From assembly GCA_045537905.1 (NCBI GenBank), contig JAZSQJ010000017.1, forward strand, positions 1-10,472: DNA of 10,472 bases, given 5' to 3'. This document shows, piece after piece, positions 1 through 6,425 of the stretch; position 1 is the stretch's first letter, and each line of letters opens with the position of its first letter. Made by a program: the position numbers and the translations under genes. The notes beneath the pieces are model-generated. The model ran no database searches. It was given only the letters and a program-made list of their open reading frames with translations, and had not been told where the DNA came from. This stretch comes from SIG636 sp045537905. Its GTDB lineage: Bacteria > Bacillota > Clostridia > Oscillospirales > CAG-382.

Positions 1-120
1 GTTTTTTATTTAATTATAATTTTTTTGCTATGGACGAAAACCGCCCTTGCAGTACTTAGTACAGCTATCGGGCGGTTTTCGCCCATTCTGAACATTTTTT
101 CCTATCCCCAAGGGGGATGT
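1..120 (+). repeat. Structured intergenic repeat, copy 1 (left end cut by window edge)
   Basis: This is the first of two tandem units with a period of about 191 nt. It has an AT-rich stretch ending TTTTTGC, then TATGGACGA, then a long stem-loop. The 12-bp perfect basal stem pairs CGAAAACCGCCC (35-46) with GGGCGGTTTTCG (70-81). It encloses an apical hairpin GTAC-TTA-GTAC (52-62). After it come a constant tail, CATTCTGAACATTTTTTCC (84-102), and a short hairpin ATCCCC-AAG-GGGGAT. The terminator-like hairpin found at the start of the other units lies outside the window here. I do not recognise it as a named RNA family. The strand is assigned from the T-tract in copy 2. Confidence 0.75.
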
Positions 121-136
121 AAAAAAAGTCCGGACT

Positions 137-311
137 GCAAGAAATTACATTTAATATTTAATTGGATATTTAGAGCGGCAGATTGCCACTCTAAATTTTT
201 TATATTAAATAATTTTTGCTATGGACGAGACAGAACCGCTCGCAGTACCAAGTACAGCTTCGGGTTCTGCTCGACCATTCTGAACATTTTTTCCTATCCC
301 CAAGGGGGGTG
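137..311 (+). repeat. Structured intergenic repeat, copy 2 (complete)
   Basis: This complete unit begins with a rod. An AT-rich outer stem pairs GCAA(G)AAATTA(CA)TTTAATAT from 137 with its complement ending in TTTTTGC at 219. Inside is a 12-bp hairpin (168-179/185-196, one C/A mismatch, loop AGATT) followed by six T, as in an intrinsic terminator. Next come ATGGACGA and a second stem-loop: CGAG + CAGAACC (226-237, one bulged A) pairs with GGTTCTG + CTCG (263-273), enclosing GTAC-CAA-GTAC (245-255). The tail from 276 is nearly identical to copy 1. The basal stem differs from copy 1 in sequence but still pairs. A 10-bp palindrome, AGTCCGGACT (127-136), separates the two units. Confidence 0.75.
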
Positions 312-480
312 CTGACCTAAGGTGCATAAACGGTGTGTTTTGATATGGCGTAAGGGATGGCATTCCCTATGGCTTTTGTTGAGGCGTAACGCATAGCACC
401 GTAGGGCGAGGGCTTGCTCTCGCCGTGGTGACGGTTATAGACGGCGTTGCGGTTTTGATTGGGCGTGAGGCGTAGCACCT
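311..480. other. Non-coding stretch with short inverted repeats
   Basis: I see no credible gene here. The region has small hairpins: AGGGA-TGGCAT-TCCCT (353-368) and GGCGAG/CTCGCC (405-410/419-424). It also has an imperfect direct repeat beginning GAGGCGTA at 381 and 467, each time leading through a GCACC motif into GTAGGG. This mosaic looks like eroded or nested small repeat elements rather than regulatory DNA for a neighbouring gene, because both flanking features end in terminators or repeats. Confidence 0.5.
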
Positions 481-661
481 CGTAGGGACAAACCGTCCTC
501 GACGGTCCTAAACGTAGGATATATGGGAGGCGTATCCCAAAACGGGAATACGTACCGTAAAAATTTGTTATGAAACATTTCGTAGGGCGTTTTTCGTTAA
601 ATGTGGCGGGTGTAATTTACCCGTTTTGTTTAGAACCGTCGAGAGACGGTTTGTCCCTACG
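481..661. repeat. MITE-like 181-bp element with 33/34-nt terminal inverted repeats
   Basis: The left arm (481-513) begins CGTAGGGACAAACCGTC. The right arm (628-661) is its inverse complement with one substitution and one inserted base. Each arm also folds on itself: ACCGTC-CTC-GACGGT at 492-506 and ACCGTC-GAGA-GACGGT at 635-650. The interior of about 114 bp has no ORF of note. Length, non-coding interior and long inverted ends fit a miniature inverted-repeat element. No target-site duplication is evident at the edges, so a folded RNA or DNA element is the alternative. Confidence 0.55.
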
Positions 662-750
662 ATTTAACCGCTTCGTTTCGTCCTGGCGGCGACGAGGCTT
701 TTGCTTACCGTCGGGTTGTTTCTGCTCGGTGTGAAACCCAACGGAGGCGT

Positions 751-789
751 AAAAAAACACGGAACTGCTGTTTAAGACAATTCCGTGTT
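751..789 (-). terminator. Intrinsic terminator of the minus-strand envelope operon
   Basis: Read on the minus strand, AACACGGAA (789-781) pairs perfectly with TTCCGTGTT (764-756) across a 16-nt loop, and the strand then runs into a T-tract (757-751). It lies 16 bases past the stop of the M23-like gene, so it ends the three-gene transcript. Confidence 0.8.
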
Positions 790-804
790 GATTATTATTC
801 GGTT

Positions 805-2421
805 TTAATTAAGGATGTAAAGTCCGTCCTCAAACAAAGGAGCTGGGTTTACGTACACGCCGTCAAGGCTTACGTAAAAGTGCAGTGTAGGTACCTTTTC
901 GCCGGAGTCGTTGTATACCAGACCCGAAACGCCTGCGGTGCCTATTATTTCGCCCTTTTGTACCGTGTCACCCACAGCCTTGCCAATCGAACCAAGACCG
1001 TAGTAGTGGGTCTTTATGCCGTAGCCGTGGTCGATAACCACCATATTGCCAAGAACCTCGTCCTCGGCGGCGTAAATAACCACGCCGCGCTGGCTTGCCT
1101 TGATGCCCGTGCCGTTTTCGGGCTTGTAGTCGATACCCTCAAGGAGATACTTGTCGGGCAGACCGTTTACCATCAGGTCGGTACCGTAGCTGTACACCGT
1201 CTCCCCGTCGGTAGGCTTGCCGAAGGCACTGCCTGTGCTGATAAGAGGCTCGCTGGTGGAGCTTGCCCAGGAGGACATAAGGGAAGCGTATCTCTGCTTA
1301 AACTCGGGAGCAAGGTACTTGGTGTACCTTTCGGTATCCATCGTACACATCTCAAAGGGAGGCTCGCTTACGCTTACGTTAAGCTCAATGCTCCTCACCA
1401 CGTCGCCGATGGTAAACTTGAGGGTGTATTCCCCTGCGGTGTTTGCCGCACTGATAGGAAGGAGGGCGTAGGCGCCGTCCTCCCCGTAGCTTACACGGAT
1501 ATCGGAGGTGACAAGCTGGGTCTCAAGCCCGATTTTTTCGCTTTCGCTAAGGTGGCGGAAGCCGATACAAAGTATATCGCCTGCCTTAACGTTTTCGGTA
1601 GAACGGATAATTTCGGGCATTACGTCGTAAAGCAGGTCAAAGCTGTAGCTGGCACTGCCGCCTACGCTGTGACTGTCCTGCTCCCAATTCGCCTCGATAA
1701 CTGCCCTCAGCTTGGTATCGGTGGGGAAGATAAGGGCGGCGGCGTCTGCCGCATCCAGGGCGGTACCGTCCTCCTTATAGAAGGTAACGGTGTACTGGGC
1801 AGGGTCCTTGGAAAAGCGCAGGGCAAAGCCTGCATCGGAGTAGAAGCTGAAAAACTGTGAGTCTTCTGCTTTCTTGGTAATACCGTCCTTTACGGCGTTA
1901 CCGCCGATGTCTTTGTACTGCCAGGAGTAGTCCTCGGGCAGAATAGCCTTCGTGCTTTCGTCGGTGATAAAGCTAAGGGTGGGCAGGGTATGTCCCGCCT
2001 TTTCGTAAACAAAGGCACATTCCTCCCTTTGCAAAATCTGTTTTGCAAAGTCCGAGGGGATGGAGAAAAACTTGCCGTCCTCCTTGCGGAAGAAACAGCC
2101 GTTGGTGTTAGCCTCGGCATAAAGGGCAAAGCTTGTATCCAGCGCCTTCTGCCTGATGGTAACGGACAGAGGCTTTTCCTCTGCTATGTCACGGAGAGGC
2201 TCACCCAGAGGGTCAGACTCCAGATACATCTCCACGTAAAAGGGGATGTCCGCCTCACCCAGCTCGACGGTCTTGCCGTCGGGGGTGGTAAGGCTTACCG
2301 CCGTAACGTTGTCGGGGTCAATGCTCCCACCCGTAAGGGTAAGGGCAAAGTACACTATAAACACCATAGGCAAACACAAAAGAATCCACAGCCACGGGTG
2401 CTTTCGGTTATTGTTATTCAC
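805..2421 (-). CDS. Membrane-anchored M23/LytM-like protein, probably catalytically inactive
   Basis: The 538-residue protein has one N-terminal membrane segment (about residues 10-30) and an extracytoplasmic body of unrecognised fold (35-390). A C-terminal M23/LytM-type domain (about 395-535) resembles peptidoglycan endopeptidases. Zinc and catalytic positions are mostly lost. In the HxGxD motif Asp431 remains but the His position is Leu427. In the second motif (THYYGL) Gly475 sits where the catalytic His belongs. In HxH, Thr512 replaces the first His and His514 remains. It may therefore bind peptidoglycan or a partner protein, as known for degenerate LytM proteins such as Bacillus SpoIIQ, though it is far longer. 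The start is GTG: a TAA codon sits directly before it, and the membrane segment begins nine residues in. The ribosome site (AAGGA) is weak and distant. It is the last gene of the operon, 28 nt after the lipoprotein gene. Confidence 0.82.
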   Translation of the reverse strand: MNNNNRKHPWLWILLCLPMVFIVYFALTLTGGSIDPDNVTAVSLTTPDGKTVELGEADIPFYVEMYLESDPLGEPLRDIAEEKPLSVTIRQKALDTSFALYAEANTNGCFFRKEDGKFFSIPSDFAKQILQREECAFVYEKAGHTLPTLSFITDESTKAILPEDYSWQYKDIGGNAVKDGITKKAEDSQFFSFYSDAGFALRFSKDPAQYTVTFYKEDGTALDAADAAALIFPTDTKLRAVIEANWEQDSHSVGGSASYSFDLLYDVMPEIIRSTENVKAGDILCIGFRHLSESEKIGLETQLVTSDIRVSYGEDGAYALLPISAANTAGEYTLKFTIGDVVRSIELNVSVSEPPFEMCTMDTERYTKYLAPEFKQRYASLMSSWASSTSEPLISTGSAFGKPTDGETVYSYGTDLMVNGLPDKYLLEGIDYKPENGTGIKASQRGVVIYAAEDEVLGNMVVIDHGYGIKTHYYGLGSIGKAVGDTVQKGEIIGTAGVSGLVYNDSGEKVPTLHFYVSLDGVYVNPAPLFEDGLYILN

Positions 2422-2449
2422 TTACTTTTTCCGTCCTTGGTCTCTTGTT

Positions 2450-3028
2450 TTACGCCAGCTTAGCGGCTATCATAGAGTCGATTTCGGTAACGTTGGGGGA
2501 GATAACGATGTATACGTAAAGACCGCTGGTCTTGATAACAGCCTTGGTAGCCATATCGTAGTTATCTGCGTTGTAGTCCTTCATCTGGTTCTTAACGCTC
2601 TGGAGATAACCGTCGAGGAAGCCCTTGATGGCGGTAACGTCGGCCTCGGACTTTGCCTCGAAGATAGCAACCATCTCGGAGGACAGACCGCTCATTTCGC
2701 TGAACCAAACGTAGTTGTTAAAGGTGGTGTCAACGATGCCGGTATCGTTGTAAAGCTCATCGGTAGGCTTATCAAGGGTATCGGTAGCAACCAGCTTTGT
2801 CTTAAGCTCTGCCGCCAGGTCGATAAGGTTTATAGCCTCTGCCTTGCTTTCCTCAGCCTTGCTCTCCTCAGCCTTGCTCTCCTCGGTGCTTGCCTCGGTG
2901 CTGACAACTGCGCTGGAGTCCTCCGGCTTGCTGCTGCTGTTGTCCTTGTCTGTGGTGTTAACGCTGCAAGCGGCAAGGGAGCTCATGGCGATAGCGCCAA
3001 CCAATAACATAAGTGCAATTTTCTTCAT
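2450..3028 (-). CDS. DUF4358-like lipoprotein
   Basis: This 192-residue protein has a lipoprotein signal peptide with lipobox LAAC, so Cys21 would be acylated and the protein held on the outer face of the membrane. Residues 22-65 form a Ser/Glu/Lys-rich linker containing three tandem ESKAE units, encoded by three 15-bp repeats at 2841-2885. The globular part (66-192) ends in a segment with TSGLYVYIVISPN, which matches my recollection of the DUF4358 family of small clostridial lipoproteins. That assignment is from memory, and the function of the family is unknown. An AAAGG ribosome site precedes the ATG by 10 nt. It is the middle gene of the envelope operon, with 28-nt gaps on both sides. Confidence 0.85.
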   Translation of the reverse strand: MKKIALMLLVGAIAMSSLAACSVNTTDKDNSSSKPEDSSAVVSTEASTEESKAEESKAEESKAEAINLIDLAAELKTKLVATDTLDKPTDELYNDTGIVDTTFNNYVWFSEMSGLSSEMVAIFEAKSEADVTAIKGFLDGYLQSVKNQMKDYNADNYDMATKAVIKTSGLYVYIVISPNVTEIDSMIAAKLA

Positions 3029-3056
3029 AATAATAATTCCTTTCTATTTATGGTTT

Positions 3057-4106
3057 TTAATTATTGAACAAGGGAATGCTTTGGGGGTTTTGCCAGGTGC
3101 CTTGGGACTTCTGCTCCGCATAATCACGAAGCACGTCCAGCCACACGTAGTAGGCGTTTTGCTTCAGGTGGCAATAGTTGTCACTGCAGTAAACGCCTGC
3201 AAGATATCCGCCGCCGTCGGTAAGAGGGGTAGCCACGTCAACAAAGTCTATGCCGTTTTGGTTACAGTAGTCAAGAACGTAGCCGTTAAGCATACTCATA
3301 TTCTTGTTGTTAAGCTTGGGATAGTTTATACCCCGTACAAGGTAGGTGGAGGAAAGAACCACGATATTAACGTCGGGATTCTTTTCCCTGATAGCTTCAA
3401 TACACTGGTACACCTCATCCGCCACCAGGGAGGCACAGGTGTCCGCCTTGCCAACCATGCCCAGGTCGTTAAGCCCCATAAGACCGAGGTATACGGTCTT
3501 AACGCCCGTTACCGTCACCAGGTCCTCTATCTTATAGCTTTGACCTGCAAACTTAGGCAGAACGTTGTCGGCTTGGGTAGTGCTTTGGTGGATGTTGTTG
3601 TAAAAGCTGAAGCTGCTGGAGCAGCCGAAGATAGCGTTGCCCAGTATATCGCTGTAGTCCTTACGCCAGTTGGTAACGTAGTTTTTGAAATGAACCATTA
3701 CCGAGTGGCCTACAAACAGGCTGTCGTTAAAGAACACGTCGCCCTCGTCACTTACCACGCCTGATGGAGGGGGAGTGATGGGGTCGGTACCGCCGTCGGC
3801 CGCAGGAGGGGGTGCCACACTGCTGTCGTCCTGTGAGGGCTCCTCGGAAGGCTCCTCAGAAGGCTCCTCGCCGGTAACGTCCTCAGTAGTCTCCTCACTT
3901 GTTACGTCCTCGGTAGTCTCCTCGCTGATAAAAGCACTGCTTTCCTCACTGCCGTCCTCGGAGGGCAGTGCACTGCTTTCGGGAGCGATACTGCTGTTAT
4001 CCTTACTGCCGTCATCCATAGTAATAACCTTGGCACAGGCAAGAATAAGGGCGCTTACTAATAATATGGAAAGTATTACAAATACTACTTTAATCAATTT
4101 AGGCAC
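3057..4106 (-). CDS. Exported SGNH/GDSL-like hydrolase with Ser/Glu-rich stalk
   Basis: This 349-residue protein has an N-terminal hydrophobic segment (about 5-27) ending ILAC, a marginal lipobox, so it is a lipoprotein or a membrane-anchored protein. A low-complexity stalk follows (about 30-120) with SEETTEDVT twice and EPSE three times. The hydrolase domain spans about 122-335. Block I reads FVGHS with Ser135 as expected nucleophile, block III GLND (211-214), and block V has Asp309 and His313 (one residue wider than the usual DxxH). SGNH enzymes remove or transfer acyl or acetyl groups; the setting suggests a cell-wall or surface glycan substrate, which is inference. I chose the GTG at 4106: AGGAGGTG (4113-4120) lies 6 nt upstream, while a longer in-frame start at 4166 would lie within the promoter's downstream region and lacks a ribosome site. 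It is the first gene of the operon. Confidence 0.85.
   Translation of the reverse strand: MPKLIKVVFVILSILLVSALILACAKVITMDDGSKDNSSIAPESSALPSEDGSEESSAFISEETTEDVTSEETTEDVTGEEPSEEPSEEPSQDDSSVAPPPAADGGTDPITPPPSGVVSDEGDVFFNDSLFVGHSVMVHFKNYVTNWRKDYSDILGNAIFGCSSSFSFYNNIHQSTTQADNVLPKFAGQSYKIEDLVTVTGVKTVYLGLMGLNDLGMVGKADTCASLVADEVYQCIEAIREKNPDVNIVVLSSTYLVRGINYPKLNNKNMSMLNGYVLDYCNQNGIDFVDVATPLTDGGGYLAGVYCSDNYCHLKQNAYYVWLDVLRDYAEQKSQGTWQNPQSIPLFNN
3874..3927 (-). repeat. Two 27-bp tandem repeats in the hydrolase stalk
   Basis: Two near-identical 27-bp units encode the nine-residue SEETTEDVT repeat. Three adjoining 12-bp EPSE units lie just below. Such repeats can change copy number and alter stalk length. 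Confidence 0.7.
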
Positions 4107-4157
4107 AAAAAACACCTCCTCGGGGTGATTGGTCAAGACGCAAACTTTGCTAATATG

Positions 4158-4186
4158 ATTATACACTCACCGCAACATTATGTCAA
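4158..4186 (-). promoter_or_regulatory. Consensus sigma-A promoter of the envelope operon
   Basis: On the minus strand, TTGACA (4186-4181) and TATAAT (4163-4158) are both perfect and separated by exactly 17 bp. The predicted start near 4151 leaves a leader of about 45 nt ending in the strong AGGAGGTG of the hydrolase gene. This points to strong vegetative expression. Confidence 0.9.
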
Positions 4187-4209
4187 GAACAAAGCAAGGT
4201 ATTTTTACT

Positions 4210-4240
4210 GAATATTTTTTACCCCTTTTGGGCAAGATTT
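4210..4240 (+). promoter_or_regulatory. Forespore-type (sigma-F/sigma-G) promoter of the germination gene
   Basis: GAATA (4210-4214), then 16 bp, then GGCAAGATTT (4231-4240). The second box fits the published Bacillus sigma-F -10 pattern (GGNNANAHT-type) at every fixed position. The first box fits the sigma-G -35 pattern and all but one base of the sigma-F one. Read as sigma-G, the -10 would be CAAGATT at 4233, 18 bp from the -35. There is no good sigma-A promoter here, and gerA-type genes are classically transcribed in the forespore. Confidence 0.65.
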
Positions 4241-4277
4241 CCTTATAAAAATATAAACGGGTATGGGAGGCAGGGAA

Positions 4278-5678
4278 ATGGAAAACCGCTCTTTACAAAG
4301 CCTTAGCACAGAGCTGGGGCGGCTTTTTGACAAATGCGAGGATTTTGTGGCGAGACCCATAGAGGGCACCGGCTTCAGGGGTGCTTGCTTTTTTATAAAA
4401 AACATTTGCGACAGAGGCTACGTGGGTGAAAGGGTGATTGCACCCATACTGCGTAGCACGGACGGTAATTTCCGCGGAGAGTTTTCTTCCCTGCTGCAAT
4501 GCACTGCCTTCAGCACTCCGAAAACGGTAAAGGAAGCGGGCGACGCCCTGCTTTCGGGCAACGCCCTGGTAGCGCTGGAAACGGACAGACTGTATACTGC
4601 GGCGGTGGCGGCAGACAGCTTCAGCTACCGCAGTGTGGATGAGCCTGACAGCGACGTAACGGTAAAGGGCCCCAAGGCAGGGTTTACCGAAAGCGGGGAG
4701 GGTAACCTTGCCGCATTGCGTCGTGTTATCCGCAGTCCCTGTCTTAAGAGCGAAAAGCTTGTTATAGGCAAGCTGACCCAAACCCGTCTTTTTTTAGTGT
4801 ATTACCGGGGGCGGGTGGATATGAGTCTGCTCTCCGACGTGCGACGCCGTCTGCAGGAGGCAAGGGCAGACTGCGTGGTGGACAGCGGCAACGTAGAGCA
4901 GCTTTTGTGCCCTCAGGGCGGGTTTTTCCCCGGCCTTGGCAGCAGTGAAAAGGTAGACAAGGTTGCCTCCAAGGTGCTGGCAGGCAGGCTTGCCATCATC
5001 TGCGACGGCAGTCCCTTCGTCCTTACCGCACCTTATGTTTTTGCAGAATGCATCCAGTCTGCCGAGGACTATCTTAAGCCTGCCTGGTATGCCACCTTCA
5101 TGCGGTTTCTGAGGTTTTTTGCCCTCCTTGCCGCCCTGCTTATGCCTGCCATTTTTACCGCCGCCGTCTACCACGACCCCTTTCTGGTGCCAAAGCCCCT
5201 TATGGACTCCATAAAGGAGATGGGCAAGGACGTAAAGCTGCCCTTTATAGGTGAAATGCTTCTGATGCTTACCGCCTTTGAGATAGTGAGGGAGGTAGGC
5301 GTCCGTATGCCCCGTACGGTGGGTGATGCGGTGGGGATTGTGGCGTCTCTGCTGGTTGGGGACGCCACCGTCGAGGCAGGGCTGGCAGGCACCTCGGTGC
5401 TGTTGATAGTGGCGTTTTCGGAAACGGCAGGCTTTATCGTTCCCTCCCTTGCCTCCTCCCTGGTGCTTATGCGGTATCTTTATCTCCTTGCCGCCTACGC
5501 CGCAGGTCTTTACGGGGTGCTGTTTGCCCTGGGACTTACCGCCATAGGTCTTATCCGCAAAAAAAGCTTTGGCGTGTCTTATATGTCGCCCCTCATTCCC
5601 TTCAGTGCCAGGGGTATGCAGGACTTTCTGCTGGCACTGCCAAAAAAGACCCTTGGCAGACGGGAAAAGCTGAAATAA
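4278..5678 (+). CDS. GerA-family spore germination protein (A subunit or SpoVAF-like)
   Basis: This 466-residue protein has the GerA layout. The soluble N-terminal half (1-270) holds the family segment GPKAGFTESGEGN (131-143) followed by RRVIRSP. A DGSPFVL...P..F.E..QS.EDY segment (243-265) leads into the membrane. A multi-span C-terminal half (about 273-425) has the signature FEIVREVGVRMP...GDAVGIVASLLVGDA (334-363). Such proteins sit in the inner spore membrane and take part in germinant sensing or ion release. GerB and GerC partner genes are absent here, so this is either a stand-alone A-type subunit or a SpoVAF-like protein; sequence alone cannot separate these. The start at 4278 is preferred over the in-frame ATG at 4263 because GGGAGG (4265-4270) lies 7 nt before it. 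It diverges from the envelope operon. Confidence 0.9.
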   Translation: MENRSLQSLSTELGRLFDKCEDFVARPIEGTGFRGACFFIKNICDRGYVGERVIAPILRSTDGNFRGEFSSLLQCTAFSTPKTVKEAGDALLSGNALVALETDRLYTAAVAADSFSYRSVDEPDSDVTVKGPKAGFTESGEGNLAALRRVIRSPCLKSEKLVIGKLTQTRLFLVYYRGRVDMSLLSDVRRRLQEARADCVVDSGNVEQLLCPQGGFFPGLGSSEKVDKVASKVLAGRLAIICDGSPFVLTAPYVFAECIQSAEDYLKPAWYATFMRFLRFFALLAALLMPAIFTAAVYHDPFLVPKPLMDSIKEMGKDVKLPFIGEMLLMLTAFEIVREVGVRMPRTVGDAVGIVASLLVGDATVEAGLAGTSVLLIVAFSETAGFIVPSLASSLVLMRYLYLLAAYAAGLYGVLFALGLTAIGLIRKKSFGVSYMSPLIPFSARGMQDFLLALPKKTLGRREKLK

Positions 5679-5720
5679 AATACCGCCGCAGTGCATACCC
5701 ATATAACAGGAGGTGGCGGT

Positions 5721-6371
5721 ATGGAAAACTGCGTTATTCTTGAGAGCGAAAAGCTAAGCATAGGAGGAGACCCACCCAAGGTGCTGGCACGGCTTTGTAC
5801 GCCCTGTGTCACAAAAAACGCACCGCCTACGTTTGCAAAAAGCTTTACGGCTTATTACAAGGCTATGGCTGAGGGCTTCCGCGCCTATCTGGAGGGCAAG
5901 CTGGCACCTATGGCAGAGTCAAAGGGTGAGACAAGACCCTACGGTGCCGTGCTTAATACGGTAATCAGCCTGGAGGGGGAGAATATACTGTCCCTGTACA
6001 CGGACGCCGTCCTTACTATGGGTGAGGAAAAGCACTGCCATCGCACGGCAAAGCTGTGGAGTAAGGACAGGGGCGTTTTGATAAAGCCGGGGCGGTTTTT
6101 TGTAAAGGGTGCCGTAAAAAAGCTGTTGCCTCTCCTGGGGGAGGCGGTGGGCAGTCTCGGGGAGACTCCGCCCCTTTATGCAGATTGGGAAAAACAGCTA
6201 AAAAAGCATTTCTCACCCCATAACTTTTATCTTTGCCCCAAGGGTATAGCCTTCTTTTATCAAGGGGGCAGGCTTTGCCCCTTGAAAAAGCCTTTTCCTC
6301 TGTTTTTACCTATGGAGGCGGTAAAGCCTTACGTTAATCCCGATTTTTTACTGTCGTCAGATATAGAATGA
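5721..6371 (+). CDS. DUF3298/RsiV-like protein without a membrane anchor
   Basis: This 216-residue protein has no signal peptide or membrane segment. The middle (about 77-125) with VISLEGENILSLYTD and a GEEKHCH turn resembles the beta-rich N-terminal part of DUF3298 domains. The C-terminal part (about 168-206) with FYLCPKGIAFFY and FPLFLPMEAVKPYV matches their usual ending (FYLT.EGl.fyf...eiaPy). Known relatives such as RsiV are membrane-anchored outside the cell; this one would be cytosolic, and several Cys and His residues are notable. AGGAGGTG (5708-5715) is 5 nt before the chosen ATG; an in-frame ATG at 5691 precedes that site and is rejected. It starts 42 nt after the germination gene with no terminator between, so it is probably co-expressed in the forespore. 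Its function is unknown. Confidence 0.75.
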   Translation: MENCVILESEKLSIGGDPPKVLARLCTPCVTKNAPPTFAKSFTAYYKAMAEGFRAYLEGKLAPMAESKGETRPYGAVLNTVISLEGENILSLYTDAVLTMGEEKHCHRTAKLWSKDRGVLIKPGRFFVKGAVKKLLPLLGEAVGSLGETPPLYADWEKQLKKHFSPHNFYLCPKGIAFFYQGGRLCPLKKPFPLFLPMEAVKPYVNPDFLLSSDIE

Positions 6372-6375
6372 CGTA

Positions 6376-6404
6376 TTGAAAAACGCTTTTCTTTGTGTTA
6401 AACT
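6376..6404 (+). promoter_or_regulatory. Possible sigma-A promoter of the dockerin gene
   Basis: TTGAAA (6376-6381) and TAAACT (6399-6404) are separated by 17 bp and match consensus at 5/6 and 4/6 positions. The start point would fall almost on the ribosome binding site, which weakens the call. Confidence 0.35.
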
Positions 6405-6425
6405 GTAACACAGGAGGGCGTTTTT
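6379..6425 (+). promoter_or_regulatory. Two-tier hairpin enclosing the ribosome binding site
   Basis: AAAAACGC (6379-6386) pairs with GCGTTTTT (6418-6425). Inside it TGTGTTA (6394-6400) pairs perfectly with TAACACA (6406-6412) around a 5-nt loop. The Shine-Dalgarno GGAGG (6413-6417) lies between the two stems, opposite a pyrimidine-rich TTTTCTT, and the outer stem ends right at the ATG. The fold could mask the start site in read-through mRNA from the gene upstream, or act as a weak terminator ending in five T. Confidence 0.5.

Noticed and set aside
22..37. ATGGAC motif as a sign of the TwoAYGGAY RNA class
   Set aside because: That class needs the motif in two hairpin loops; here it occurs once per unit in an unpaired linker next to a stem.
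1..311. CRISPR array
   Set aside because: Only two units with a period of about 191 nt, internal long palindromes and conserved rather than variable intervening sequence; no cas genes.
25..315. 96-residue open frame on the plus strand over the left-edge repeats
   Set aside because: It runs through both tandem copies, so its protein repeats only because the DNA does; it has no ribosome site, and pairing constraints explain the sequence better.
880..1860. 326-residue plus-strand frame opposite the LytM-like gene
   Set aside because: It is antisense to a gene with clear M23 domain motifs, operon spacing and terminator; no ribosome site and no recognisable domain.
2844..3764. 306-residue plus-strand frame opposite the lipoprotein and hydrolase genes
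   Set aside because: It crosses two real minus-strand genes, starts in the low-complexity linker repeats, and has no supporting motif.
4107..4166. Longer N-terminus for the hydrolase from an ATG at 4166
   Set aside because: It would place the strong AGGAGGTG inside the coding region and put a charged 20-residue extension before the signal segment; the GTG at 4106 is ideally spaced.
4794..5702. 302-residue minus-strand frame opposite the germination gene
   Set aside because: It is a shadow of the GerA gene; composition is His/Gly/Lys-rich and resembles no protein family.
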